Shown: piece by piece, positions 33,401 to 48,400 of the stretch | How the letters are laid out: the number at the start of each line of letters is the position of its first letter | How positions within the stretch are numbered: the stretch's first letter is position 1 | Source: Stictocephala bisonia | Taxonomy: Eukaryota; Arthropoda; Insecta; Hemiptera; Membracidae | Assembly: GCA_035578905.1 (NCBI GenBank) | Contig: JAQJVL010000279.1 | Coordinates: 1,056,493 to 1,120,492 of the forward strand | Reading direction: 5' to 3' | DNA length: 64,000 bases | The notes under the pieces: generated by a model | Told to the model about the DNA's origin: nothing | Database searches by the model: none | Seen by the model: the letters and a program-made list of their open reading frames with translations, nothing else | Position numbers and translations under genes: made by a program

Positions 33401-36400
33401 ATTAAAATGAGAAGGTTTTTTATGCCATTTAGATTTAACGTACACAAAAGATCTTACTTTTCATAGATTTCTTTAGATAGCTTGGGCAATTGAAGCTTAG
33501 TATGGAACTAGAGATTGTTTTTATATTTTAGTACTTTATTGTGAACTATTTATTATTGTTTTCTTATTTCCATTGTTTTGAATTAAGATGTTTAAGGACA
33601 AACAAGAATACAACAGTAGAATCTAGATTGTTTTGTAACAACCTTGTCAAAGTGATATTATTAACAGCATCACCATGTGTTTTGTCCATGATGTAATGTG
33701 GCATCCTGAGTTTTAAATTGCACTTTGACACTGTTGTTACCAAAAAAGTTAGATTATAGCTGTGACATTGGCTGCCTAAGGCTAAGATATAGAAGTTCAA
33801 TGTGTCTACTTTTTGCAGTCGGCATTGTAGTGAAAGAAACTGGAGGGCAGTAGGCCTATAAGGAAAAGTTAATACTAGTTTTATCAATTCGGAAAAGAAA
33901 CATTATTCAGAGAAGAGGGGAGTAGTATGAAGTAATATGTAATATATTGGAATTGAAGACAATTACATAACATGAATAAACTAAATGTACAAATCATATC
34001 AGTGTTACGTAGGAACTAGGAAATGAAATACTGATTGGTTCGAAGTAAAAAAAGAATTAAAGCACAGAAGCTGCTTTCTTCATTTTTTTCAATATAAATA
34101 TGGAAGCATGGTTGAAAAAATATATACTCTACAGTTTATAATCTAAGGACAAGTAAGAATTAGTGTTAAGTTACAGTGTTCAGAAGAAGTGAAAAGTTAG
34201 ACAAAAATTTAGTATTAGATTACCAAATTTTAAAGTAGAAGGTAGAATATTTAAATATTATGTAAAATTGTCTGAAGAAAGGAAATAGCTAGGTTATAAA
34301 AAGGAGGAAATGTTTACAAAATAATCCAGGCCTTGATAAAGGATAGTAATACTCCCAGCAAAGATCATAATGAATAAATCTTACTACATTCCATAATAAT
34401 ATATGCTGCAGGGATGATGACCATGACTCAAAAGGATTAGGTACAGACAGGAAGTATGGTTTTGAAAAGTGAAAAGTATTTAGTTAGTAATAGAAGACGA
34501 GACAATATTGGAAATATAGAAATAATTAAGTAGTTAGAAGTGATAAGATAAAGGAAAAACATAAGCTAATGCATGTAAAAATGGTACAATTGCATTAACC
34601 AAATAGAACTAGGCAGAGTTCCAAGAATAATGATGAAAATATGACAAGGATAAGAGAAGACTTGAGGAAGATTAAGATAGAAAGAAGGATTAAAAATGGA
34701 GATATAACGAAGACAGAGAAAATTGGTAATGATTGAAGAAGGGAACATGGTTAAGTAGAGGAAGATGAGAAACTTTACTTTTCAAATCACACACTAAACA
34801 TATTTCTGTATTTTATTTAATACAATAGATTTTTATGAAAAAGCTAGGATAACTTTGCTTACTAGCAGTCACACTTGTGTAGATGTTGTATAACTTTGCT
34901 TACTAGCAGTCACACTTGTGTAGATGTTGTATAACTTTGCTTACTAGCAGTCACACTTGTGTAGATGTTGTATAACTTTGCTTCCTAGCAGTCACACTTG
35001 TGTAGATGTTGTATAACTTTGCTTACTAGCAGTCACACTTGTGTAGATGTTGTATAACTTTGCTTCCTAGCAGTCACACTTGTGTAGATGTTGTATAACT
35101 TTGCTTACTAGCAGTCACACTTGTGTAGATGTTGTATAACTTTGCTTACTAGCAGTCACACTTGTGTAGATGTTGTATAACTTTGCTTCCTAGCAGTCAC
35201 ACTTGTGTAGATGTTGTATAACTTTGCTTACTAGCAGTCACACTTGTGTAGATGTTGTATAACTTTGCTTACTAGCAGTCACACTTGTGTAGATGTTGTA
35301 TAACTTTGCTTACTAGCAGTCACACTTGTGTAGATGTTGTATAACTTTGCTTCCTAGCAGTCACACTTGTGTAGATGTTGTATAACTTTGCTTCCCAGCA
35401 GTCACACTTGTGTAGATGTTGTATAACTTTGCTTCCTAGCAGTCACACTTGTGTAGATGTTGTATAACTTTGCTTCCTAGCAGTCACACTTGTGTAGATG
35501 TTGTATAACTTTGCTTACTAGCAGTCACACTTGTGTAGATGTTGTATAACTTTGCTTACTAGCAGTCACACTTGTGTAGATGTTGTATAACTTTGCTTCC
35601 TAGCAGTCACACTTGTGTAGATGTTGTATAACTTTGCTTCCCAGCAGTCACACTTGTGTAGATGTTGTATAACTTTGCTTCCTAGCAGTCACACTTGTGT
35701 AGATGTTGTATAACTTTGCTTCCTAGCAGTCACACTTGTGTAGATGTTGTATAACTTTGCTTCCCAGCAGTCACACTTGTGTAGATGTTGTATAACTTTG
35801 CTTCCTAGCAGTCACACTTGTGTAGATGTTGTATAACTTTGCTTCCTAGCAGTCACACTTGTGTAGATGTTGTATAACTTTGCTTCCTAGCAGTCACACT
35901 TGTGTAGATGTTGTATAACTTTGCTTACTAGCAGTCACACTTGTGTAGATGTTGTATAACTTTGCTTCCTAGCAGTCACACTTGTGTAGATGTTGTATAA
36001 CTTTGCTTCCTAGCAGTCACACTTGTGTAGATGTTGTATAACTTTGCTTCCTAGCAGTCACACTTGTGTAGATGTTGTATAACTTTGCTTCCTAGCAGTC
36101 ACACTTGTGTAGATGTTGTATAACTTTGCTTCCTAGCAGTCACACTTGTGTAGATGTTGTATAACTTTGCTTCCTAGCAGTCACACTTGTGTAGATGTTG
36201 TATAACTTTGCTTCCTAGCAGTCACACTTGTGTAGATGTTGTATAACTTTGCTTCCTAGCAGTCACACTTGTGTAGATGTTGTATAACTTTGCTTCCTAG
36301 CAGTCACACTTGTGTAGATGTTGTATAACTTTGCTTCCTAGCAGTCACACTTGTGTAGATGTTGTATAACTTTGCTTCCTAGCAGTCACACTTGTGTAGA

Positions 36401-39400
36401 TGTTGTATAACTTTGCTTCCCAGCAGTCACACTTGTGTAGATGTTGTATAACTTTGCTTCCCAGCAGTCACACTTGTGTAGATGTTGTATAACTTTGCTT
36501 CCCAGCAGTCACACTTGTGTAGATGTTGTATAACTTTGCTTCCCAGCAGTCACACTTGTGTAGATGTTGTATAACTTTGCTTCCTAGCAGTCACACTTGT
36601 GTAGATGTTGTATAACTTTGCTTCCTAGCAGTCACACTTGTGTAGATGTTGTATAACTTTGCTTCCCAGCAGTCACACTTGTGTAGATGTTGTATAACTT
36701 TGCTTCCCAGCAGTCACACTTGTGTAGATGTTGTATAACTTTGCTTCCCAGCAGTCACACTTGTGTAGATGTTGTATAACTTTGCTTCCCAGCAGTCACA
36801 CTTGTGTAGATGTTGTATAACTTTGCTTCCTAGCAGTCACACTTGTGTAGATGTTGTATAACTTTGCTTCCTAGCAGTCACACTTGTGTAGATGTTGTAT
36901 AACTTTGCTTACTAGCAGTCACACTTGTGTAGATGTTGTATAACTTTGCTTCCTAGCAGTCACACTTGTGTAGATGTTGTATAACTTTGCTTCCTAGCAG
37001 TCACACTTGTGTAGATGTTGTATAACTTTGCTTCCTAGCAGTCACACTTGTGTAGATGTTGTATAACTTTGCTTCCTAGCAGTCACACTTGTGTAGATGT
37101 TGTATAACTTTGCTTCCTAGCAGTCACACTTGTGTAGATGTTGTATAACTTTGCTTCCTAGCAGTCACACTTGTGTAGATGTTGTATAACTTTGCTTCCT
37201 AGCAGTCACACTTGTGTAGATGTTGTATAACTTTGCTTCCTAGCAGTCACACTTGTGTAGATGTTGTATAACTTTGCTTCCTAGCAGTCACACTTGTGTA
37301 GATGTTGTATAACTTTGCTTCCTAGCAGTCACACTTGTGTAGATGTTGTATAACTTTGCTTCCCAGCAGTCACACTTGTGTAGATGTTGTATAACTTTGC
37401 TTCCCAGCAGTCACACTTGTGTAGATGTTGTATAACTTTGCTTCCCAGCAGTCACACTTGTGTAGATGTTGTATAACTTTGCTTCCTAGCAGTCACACTT
37501 GTGTAGATGTTGTATAACTTTGCTTCCCAGCAGTCACACTTGTGTAGATGTTGTATAACTTTGCTTCCCAGCAGTCACACTTGTGTAGATGTTGTATAAC
37601 TTTGCTTCCCAGCAGTCACACTTGTGTAGATGTTGTATAACTTTGCTTCCTAGCAGTCACACTTGTGTAGATGTTGTATAACTTTGCTTCCTAGCAGTCA
37701 CACTTGTGTAGATGTTGTATAACTTTGCTTCCTAGCAGTCACACTTGTGTAGATGTTGTATAACTTTGCTTCCTAGCAGTCACACTTGTGTAGATGTTGT
37801 ATAACTTTGCTTCCTAGCAGTCACACTTGTGTAGATGTTGTATAACTTTGCTTCCCAGCAGTCACACTTGTGTAGATGTTGTATAACTTTGCTTCCCAGC
37901 AGTCACACTTGTGTAGATGTTGTATAACTTTGCTTCCTAGCAGTCACACTTGTGTAGATGTTGTATAACTTTGCTTCCCAGCAGTCACACTTGTGTAGAT
38001 GTTGTATAACTTTGCTTCCTAGCAGTCACACTTGTGTAGATGTTGTATAACTTTGCTTCCTAGCAGTCACACTTGTGTAGATGTTGTATAACTTTGCTTC
38101 CTAGCAGTCACACTTGTGTAGATGTTGTATAACTTTGCTTCCCAGCAGTCACACTTGTGTAGATGTTGTATAACTTTGCTTCCTAGCAGTCACACTTGTG
38201 TAGATGTTGTATAACTTTGCTTCCTAGCAGTCACACTTGTGTAGATGTTGTATAACTTTGCTTCCTAGCAGTCACACTTGTGTAGATGTTGTATAACTTT
38301 GCTTCCTAGCAGTCACACTTGTGTAGATGTTGTATAACTTTGCTTCCTAGCAGTCACACTTGTGTAGATGTTGTATAACTTTGCTTCCTAGCAGTCACAC
38401 TTGTGTAGATGTTGTATAACTTTGCTTCCTAGCAGTCACACTTGTGTAGATGTTGTATAACTTTGCTTCCTAGCAGTCACACTTGTGTAGATGTTGTATA
38501 ACTTTGCTTCCTAGCAGTCACACTTGTGTAGATGTTGTATAACTTTGCTTCCTAGCAGTCACACTTGTGTAGATGTTGTATAACTTTGCTTCCTAGCAGT
38601 CACACTTGTGTAGATGTTGTATAACTTTGCTTCCTAGCAGTCACACTTGTGTAGATGTTGTATAACTTTGCTTCCTAGCAGTCACACTTGTGTAGATGTT
38701 GTATAACTTTGCTTCCTAGCAGTCACACTTGTGTAGATGTTGTATAACTTTGCTTCCTAGCAGTCACACTTGTGTAGATGTTGTATAACTTTGCTTCCTA
38801 GCAGTCACACTTGTGTAGATGTTGTATAACTTTGCTTCCCAGCAGTCACACTTGTGTAGATGTTGTATAACTTTGCTTCCTAGCAGTCACACTTGTGTAG
38901 ATGTTGTATAACTTTGCTTCCTAGCAGTCACACTTGTGTAGATGTTGTATAACTTTGCTTCCTAGCAGTCACACTTGTGTAGATGTTGTATAACTTTGCT
39001 TCCTAGCAGTCACACTTGTGTAGATGTTGTATAACTTTGCTTCCTAGCAGTCACACTTGTGTAGATGTTGTATAACTTTGCTTCCCAGCAGTCACACTTG
39101 TGTAGATGTTGTATAACTTTGCTTCCCAGCAGTCACACTTGTGTAGATGTTGTATAACTTTGCTTCCCAGCAGTCACACTTGTGTAGATGTTGTATAACT
39201 TTGCTTCCCAGCAGTCACACTTGTGTAGATGTTGTATAACTTTGCTTCCTAGCAGTCACACTTGTGTAGATGTTGTATAACTTTGCTTACTAGCAGTCAC
39301 ACTTGTGTAGATGTTGTATAACTTTGCTTCCCAGCAGTCACACTTGTGTAGATGTTGTATAACTTTGCTTCCCAGCAGTCACACTTGTGTAGATGTTGTA

Positions 39401-42400
39401 TAACTTTGCTTCCCAGCAGTCACACTTGTGTAGATGTTGTATAACTTTGCTTACTAGCAGTCACACTTGTGTAGATGTTGTATAACTTTGCTTCCTAGCA
39501 GTCACACTTGTGTAGATGTTGTATAACTTTGCTTCCTAGCAGTCACACTTGTGTAGATGTTGTATAACTTTGCTTCCTAGCAGTCACACTTGTGTAGATG
39601 TTGTATAACTTTGCTTCCTAGCAGTCACACTTGTGTAGATGTTGTATAACTTTGCTTCCTAGCAGTCACACTTGTGTAGATGTTGTATAACTTTGCTTCC
39701 TAGCAGTCACACTTGTGTAGATGTTGTATAACTTTGCTTCCTAGCAGTCACACTTGTGTAGATGTTGTATAACTTTGCTTCCTAGCAGTCACACTTGTGT
39801 AGATGTTGTATAACTTTGCTTCCTAGCAGTCACACTTGTGTAGATGTTGTATAACTTTGCTTCCTAGCAGTCACACTTGTGTAGATGTTGTATAACTTTG
39901 CTTCCTAGCAGTCACACTTGTGTAGATGTTGTATAACTTTGCTTCCTAGCAGTCACACTTGTGTAGATGTTGTATAACTTTGCTTCCTAGCAGTCACACT
40001 TGTGTAGATGTTGTATAACTTTGCTTCCTAGCAGTCACACTTGTGTAGATGTTGTATTTTTATTTCATCTAGCCTTTTAATTTAGTATAACAGAAGGTAA
40101 GAAACTAAATTTAACATTTAAACAATTTACCAAGTAAATATTAATCACAAGTGAAAACAAATTTCTAATGAAATATCATTTGATTAATGTAATAGATTTA
40201 AAATCAAAGTCCTTCCAAGTTCATTACTGAACAAATACCAAAATATTCTCATTCTCATTATGTGCCTGACCACTCTTTACATAAAGGTTCAATACGATAA
40301 ACACTAAGTAATCAACACAATGGTATGTAATGAAATGAAATAATATTTTCCAGGACCCTTGCGGTGGCCATTATGGGGTGGCTATCTCCAGTTACTGATA
40401 GAAAATTACCGTTTCCCCTACAAGGCTCTGCACTGGATGGCTCGTCGCTACAACACAGAGATACTGGGCATGTACTTAGGCAGCTTTCCTACAGTGGTTG
40501 CTTGCAGTTACGACAGCGTGAAGGAGTTACTGCTCCGACCAGAATTCCAGGGGCGGGTCACAGGGCTCATACCAGAAAGCAGAGATTCAGATGGAGTCAT
40601 TCGGGGTTAAATTATTTTAATATATAGAGATTTAATAAAAAAATTATTAATTTTAAGGGCAATGAAAAATAACATTAATTATTTTTGTCTTTGAGAAAGG
40701 AAATTAAATCCAGCTTAAAATTAAATTAAAAACATACTATATCAACAAGATGCATTTGTAGGTCAGTAATGAGTAACTAAGAAAATGTCAACTCAGTGAC
40801 TTATTATAAAGATATACATTATTTATTAGAAAAGAAATTGTGGATATCTGGGAATAGAAGAAATTTAGGTCATATCTTTATAGGACATTTTTTCTTTATT
40901 TTGGCCTAATAAAGAGTCAGTTCCTAAAATATGTTAGAACATCACAGAAAATTTGAAGTAAAACAATAAAATAAATGGCAGAAATTGTCATACTTATTTT
41001 AATTTAATTTATATAATGTTTAAAACCTGCTTCCTTTTTGAATGATGTAGCAATTATTATTTTTAAATTCAATATAAAAACATTCTTTAAAGAATTTAAA
41101 ATGATAATGTGAAAGAAGTTTTTCTAGGATTATATCGATCCATTTTAGAACTTAATTTAAGTATTTCAGAGAATAACTATCATTTTTTCTATTTAATGTC
41201 CTGCGGGGTGTTCTCACATTTATTTTGCTTAAATATTTTATAGGACTGAGCATTTTGAAGAAGTAGTCTTTAAAGAAGTTTTAACGCATTAAATTTTGCA
41301 AAAATGAGACCAAAATTCAAAATAAAAAAATAATTCAGAAACAAAACAGCTGACAGCTACTCAAACATATAACACAAGCAACATAAATGAATATAATTTT
41401 CTAAATCTCTGTCTAGAGTTCTATAAGGAAAAGAAAAACAATTGCCGGTAATAAATTCTTAAGAAAAATTCCAGTAGATATCAAAAAGGAAAAATTGCAG
41501 TGTTTAAAAAAAAAATTAAAAGAACTTTTAGAGGATTGGCTCTTAATTGTATAGAAGAATTTGAAAAGACTAAACCATAACAATATTGCTTTACTCTTAG
41601 ATAAATTTCACAACTTCGTTTAATTTAAAATATGACACTGTTCTACTATACAAAATGTACTTGATATTAAAATGAATACAGAATATTTGACTGTTATTTT
41701 AATTTACAGGGCAGTTTTTCATAGATGGACACAAATGGACAGAGCAACGTAGATTCATGTTACGAACACTTAGAGATTTGGGATTTGGCACTAGAAATAG
41801 ACGTTTTGAAGCAATTGTTGAAGAAGAGGTCAAAGATTTTATTGACTTGGTTCAATCCAATGTAGAGGTGAGAAAAATAATATTGATGGTTTATGTTCTG
41901 TTTTACTAAGAAACATGGAAAGTAGATCTGTATTTATCATGTACAAACAAGTATAATAAAAATAGCACCAAATTACATCTAATAAACATAAGCATTCTTA
42001 CCTACATTTCACAATTCATTTACCCTTAAATGTGTGAGTTTTTATGTTCTATTTTTTATTGATTAAATAATAAACTCAATGTTCATTGTACACATTTATT
42101 ATATGTCACGTTATTTTAATTTTTATGATACATTTTTTGTATTCAGTTACTTATATGTATTCTATACTTATGTTAAGTGTAAATGAATAAATAAGTACAG
42201 CCAATTTAAAAATAAAAACAAAACAGGTTTTTTTATCCTCTGATCAAAAGTAAAAGTAACAAAAAGGTGTTGTTCCATGCAACTATTATAGAAACACTGA
42301 GTCTGTCAGCTTCCACCTCCCATTCCTGAGACAGTTTATTAAGGTGGGCCCTACACCAGAATGCCACAACCCGGGCCTCTACAAAGTTGCGCGGAAAGAA

Positions 42401-45400
42401 GTACCAACCTGTGCCTGGGTTGCCCATAGTGACTCAGTATTTTTGCGTTAATAGACCATGACTTTATGCCAAAGGTTAAAGTAATAACAATTTCAACAAA
42501 TAAACTCAGATTAGGAGTAACGAGGATTTTATCAAAACAGTTTTAGGTTTAGATTTAATTTTTTACTATCAGTTTCTTATTTAGTATCCAAGGGCACTCT
42601 AAAAAAATTATTTTCAATAATAGCAGTTTTCTTTTAAAAAAATTTAGATTGTGTTTTGGTATATCAATATAATTTTCCCCCTTGTATACAATTTTATCAA
42701 CATGAAAATACTTGAACGTCTACTGCCTTAGAGCCAATACCAAATGAGATTTGCAAGAATTTCATTCATTTATTATCAAGTTGCTGACCCACAAGATACG
42801 AGTATTTTGTATATATTTATTAATAAGACACCAATCATCAATACATGGGGATTTTGAATTAGTATGATAAATGTAGATGAGGGAATGTTGTCATTGTTAA
42901 AAACTAAGACCATCTATTCTTTATTAAGTGTCATTAATTAACTAATATCCCAATTTCAAATAAACAGTAAGTGGTTAGAGGCTGTCCCAAAATTACATAA
43001 CGCCTTTAGGGGGGAGGGGGTTGTCTGCAGAGTTATACACTGTTACGGAGGAGGATGGGGGTTCTACGCAGCGTTACATAACTATTAAACCTCAAGAATT
43101 TATTTGAATTCATTCACAAAATTTAACCATTTCTCCCAAAAATGCAAGGTTTTTTAAAAATATTTAAGTTAGTAATATATCCTTTCCCATTATAAAACAA
43201 ACAAAACAAAATTAAAACAATGACTATCATCGTAAATAATAATCTGCCTCGTAGATGACAAAAATAGGAGGGGGGTCAGTGACATTGTTATGTAATTATT
43301 GAGGGGGGGTTATGTATTACCGTTACAAGTCCGTTTAAAGGGAGGAGGGCGGGTCTGAAAAGTACGATTTTAGCGTTACGTAATTTTTGGATAACCCCTT
43401 ATCAGCTGATACCTCTCAAAATTTGTATGACTTTGATTGGGATTGAACTGATAAACCTTTAGCTCATGAAGATGGGATTTAATCCATAATCATGTTGGGC
43501 AAATGAGTGTGATGAAATAAGATGAATGAATGTAGTCATCGTTTCTAAGTTTAACTGTTCCTTAGAAAGAACCATTTATTAAAAAGCCTAATTGCCAGGA
43601 TAACCAAGTGACCTTTAGCTTTATCTGGAATCAGAACCACATACTATTGTTCTGATTTTCAGCTAATTGATAAACTTGGAACTTGGTTCTCTTCCTTAGA
43701 CAATATTCACACCCATCTAATGTATATTATGTGCTAGACCCATCTAATACACTCTAAATTGAAAAATATTCTTAAAATGCACAACATGCACTATATGGTT
43801 AATTTTCTGACAGTAGTCACAGAAACAAGTGAGAGTGGTGTAGACAATGTTGTGACAAATATTAATTAAAATAAATTAATCATATCAGATCACGACTCAC
43901 AATTAATAAAAAATGTGTAACCAACTAAACAAAAAACCCAATGAAAACAACTCGTAAATAATGAAAATATTAATTAAAACCTTTTTATTCTTGCTTTCTA
44001 AAGAATCATGGCTAAAGGTTTATCAGGAGAGAGAGTTGAGGACAAGTATGATATATTTCATGATACTCTAATGTATGCTTTCTTAAAAGTAAAGTTGCAA
44101 TTAAAAACATTCCAAAGCCAACCTGGAAAAGCAATGTTAGGCAAGTTAGGTCAGATATTGTACAGATGAGTAAATTTTTAAGAAATGATAGAAATGATGT
44201 AGAACTATGAAATAGAATAAGAACAAAAAAAGCTAAACAAAAATATTATCTTGGAGAAACAATTTATGTTTGGAAATAAAATTCAACATTCTTCAAACGT
44301 TAATAAAACAACATGGCAAATAATTAATAATGAAATTGGCAAAGAGCAAAATAAATCATTTAATAACATAGTACTCTGTGATGGGGAACATAGAATTTCA
44401 GATACCAAACATATGTTCCCTTTTAAATAATTTCTTTGTTACTGCTGTTCATAGTTTGATTCTGCCTCATTTAAACCAAAGAGTGAAAGGGTAAACAAAC
44501 ATTCAACTTTCACACAAATAACACTTTCAGATTTAAATCCATAGATGAAAACAAATTTAAAAGAATTATACTGGCACTCCCAAACAAGAACTCATCTAAA
44601 AAGTAGAATTTTTCCAAAAAAGTTAAAAATAGCAAAGGTTGTACCGGTATATAAAAAGGGTGATACTCGGGATGTAAAGAAATACTGTCCAATTAGTTTA
44701 CTGCCAACAACTTCTAAAATATATTAATGTGCAGTAAAAGAACAATTACTCAGGTTTTTAGAGGAAAACAATCTGCTGGACAAAGAACAGCACAGGTTTC
44801 GTGCTGGCAGATATACCTTGACCGCTGTATCTAACTTTGTAGAGTCAGTCATAATTCTATTAATGATGGACAATCAGTTGCTGGGGTATTCATGGACCTT
44901 AGTCGTACCTTTGACAGTGTTTCCCATGAGAGAATTCTGCAGGTTTTAAATAGCCTTGGTCTTAAAGGAAAAGAACTTGCTTGGTTCAAAACCTACCTTT
45001 CAGATAGATTTCAATTTGTTCAAATAAAAAGTAAACATTCAAAAAACCACTACGAAGGTTCAGAGAACAGTGCATGGTGTCCCACAGGGATCTGTATTGG
45101 AACCTTTATTGTTTGTTTGCTATATAAAGCGATTCCTTGTTGTGATTGGTGGGGAAAGAGCTGGAATACATCTGTTTGCAGATGATTCCAACTATTTAGT
45201 TTCAGGAAAAAATCAAAATGACATTAAATCTACTGCTATTAATGATTTAGAACAATTAAATAGGTTTTTAAGTTAAAAAATCTACTCCTTTACATAATTA
45301 AAACAAATATTATTTCTTTTAGTGCTAAACAAAGTAAAATTAAAATAGAACCTAACATTTTCATAAATAACTAAAATATCAAGCAAACACAATACACAAC

Positions 45401-48400
45401 TTTTCTTGTGCTAGTTATAGATGCCAATCTAAACTAGAATGTACATGTAGCTAAAATTTTAAATAAAATATCAACTTGCATTTTCACATTAAGAAAGTTG
45501 CTTACTCTGCAATCTTTAAGATTACTCTGCAATCTTAAAACATTAAAAATTATATACTTCTCACTGATTCAATCATATGTGGTTTATGGTATTATGCTAT
45601 ACAGTTCTGCTACTAAAGCAAACATGGATAAAATATTAATAGCCCAAAAAATGTCTATACGTGCCATTTTGGGGCTCAAATTAGATGACACTGTCAGGGG
45701 TTTCTGAGCTGTACACTGTATGTTTGATGAGCTGGGTATCATGACTGTTTATAATTTATATATTTATCAATCTATTTTACATTTTACAGAAACAGAATTA
45801 CCAGTCCGAGAACTCAATGCACCACATCACTATAACACAAAAAATCGTAATCTAACAATAACCAAGACATCAAATTTAGAATTTTACAAAAAGAAACCAA
45901 ATTATATTGGCCAATGCTTTTTATCAAAATGATATAAAAAAAGAATGTACCACCAATACAAAAACTTTCAAAAATAAACTAAATTTTTATCTAACAAATC
46001 ATTCTTTTTATAGTACCAAAGAATTTATTACTTAATCATCTGTTGAAACTGGCATTCTATACTAAATAAGCAAATTAATAGGCCTTTACAAATGTCTTTT
46101 TTATCATAAAAGAAAGTAATATTGTTTTTTAACTAAAAATACCTAGACTAATTTAGACATAAGACACTATTCCTGTGCATTCGTAACATTGCTGAATAAA
46201 GAAATATTGAATTGAAAAACCTTGACTTCCATTCACAGTTTAATTTTCCAATTCCAGGGAGTCTGCCATAATGGAGTTGTTGAAGTGCCTTCTGTGTTCT
46301 ATGCCATTTTTCTCAACCTCTCTCTGGAGCTTTTGTTGGGTTTACGACTTTCTCGGCCTCTCCATTCTAGGCTAAGACAGTTTGCGTCAAAGGCTCTCCG
46401 CTTTCAAACGTCTCTTGATCCCACAACTGGGGCAATCAACCTGACTCCCTGGGTCCGTCACGTGGCTCCTCGACTCTCAGGATACACTGATTGCCTAGAA
46501 TCAAATGACTTCATAAAATCCTTTATTCAGGTAAATTTTCTGTGATCCTTTCCTTTGAATATCAGGTACGAATACTAGAAACTAATTGTTCCAAGGTAAA
46601 CTGAATTAAAAAATAAGGAAACCAGTAACATAATTACAAACTGTTACATAATTACAAAAAATGTTATTTTACGTTTGAATTTTGTATAATTGAAAATGAT
46701 ACTTTGTGACAAAATATGTATATTTTTGAAGAACTATTTTAAGTCTATGTTTTGTTCATACAAATTTATTGTGACAGGTGAATTACTTTTTAATAACTAA
46801 ATTTAAAAGTCAAGAAATGAAATCACTGTTCAATAAGTACTATGAAAAATGCATAAAATAATTTACCAAGTTGTATTTTACGATGTAGTTGTTAACTGGT
46901 AGATTAAATACACAAAATCCATATTATTAAGATTTTGTTATGCTTATTTGTACTTAAGGACTTACTGTGAATGTGTAAGTCCTTGGCTGTTTAGAATAAT
47001 TTAGACCCTATTTTAGACCCTTAGTTAATGTAAAACTTTAAAACAATAATTTATATATTAAAATTCAAAATATGTTTTTTTATGAATAGTTAGTTTATGT
47101 ACAAGTTTTTGTTTTAAACTTTAAAACAATTTAAGTTATACATTCAAATTCAAAATATGTTTTTTATGATTAGTTAGTTTAATGTACAAGTTTTTGTTTT
47201 AAGCTTTAAAACAATTTATACATTCAAATTCAAAATATGTTTTTTTATGAATAGTTAGTTTATGTACAAGTTTTTGTTTTAAACTAAACATACCATGGTT
47301 ACAAAATTATAAATGGTTACTTTCAACAAAATTTAAAAATTATTAAAAAATACATTCAGCTATCTAAGTTTTAAAAACCTAATGTTTTAAAAGAATAGAC
47401 TGGTTTTTTTTAAGATACGTTTTTAGTGCATTTGTGAAATTTTCAGTTTTGTCAGTATTTTTTATTTTTTGAGACAAACTCTGGAAAAACGTTTGTTCCA
47501 TGTAAAACATATTTCTTTTAATAAAGCTATGTGTTTAACAATTATTGTGCCCTTATTAGTATTATTACTATGGTTGGTAATGCTTTGTTTTTAATGTACT
47601 GTACTTTTAAAACTATAGTTTCCAAAATATGGGGGTAGAATATTGTCGGTATTTTATGTTTCGAAATAAATGTTTGACACTATCTCTTGATTTTAAGTTC
47701 ATTAATATTCTGATTGCATTAATATAAATAATTTAAAGATGTTGTCCAAAATGTTATTTTAATCTCTAATTACATAACCTATATATAAATTGCCACACTA
47801 TAATAATATACATTAACTAAAGAACTAAAACTAAAGTTATGTTTGTTGATGAACTGATTGGAATGATTTTTTAATCCTACATAAAATATGATGCAAATCA
47901 GTTATGTTTATGTTTTAGGAGCTTGTTAAAGAACACAAAGATACATTTTTGCTTGATGACCTCAGAGATTTCTGTGATATTTACCTTAAGGAAATTGCTG
48001 AGAGGCAGAATTTAAACTCTGAACACTGGTTTACAGGTGAACAAAAATACTTGTTTTGGTACAATTAACATTGTCACAGTATATGATATTGCATATGCAA
48101 GTAGTTGCTTTATTCTACAATCTAAATCCCTAAAACGTAAATGTGGCTTTGGAATGGATGTCTAGTCATTTTTATACCATGGATGTCATTTCAGTACAAC
48201 ATAAAAGTGGAACTTAAATGTAACGACCTGAAAAAGATTTAAAAAATTGTTATATTATGTCCTTTGTTATGTCAAGGTTTCATATATTTTACCACCATAT
48301 TTTCACTTGTAGCACTTTGAATATTTATGACAAACTTATTACTTGCATTCCATGAACCCTTGTTTGATTTGGGTGGTGTTCAGGTGGGTTAGTAAGTTTA

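Larger units (their letters stand above)
30437..34848. other. P450 intron 1, left part
   Basis: AT-rich intron sequence. Besides the foldback at 30748-31193 and the MITE at 33038-33324 I see no gene. The open frames at 31684 and 31900 give hydrophobic peptides without recognised domains. From about 34000 to 34790 the sequence is purine-rich on this strand (many GAAGA, AGGA and AAGTA words), with no coding signal. Confidence 0.6.

Noticed and set aside
34849..40057. A CRISPR-like array
   Set aside because: The repeats are contiguous with no unique spacers, the context is a eukaryotic intron, and there are no cas genes. It is a tandem satellite.
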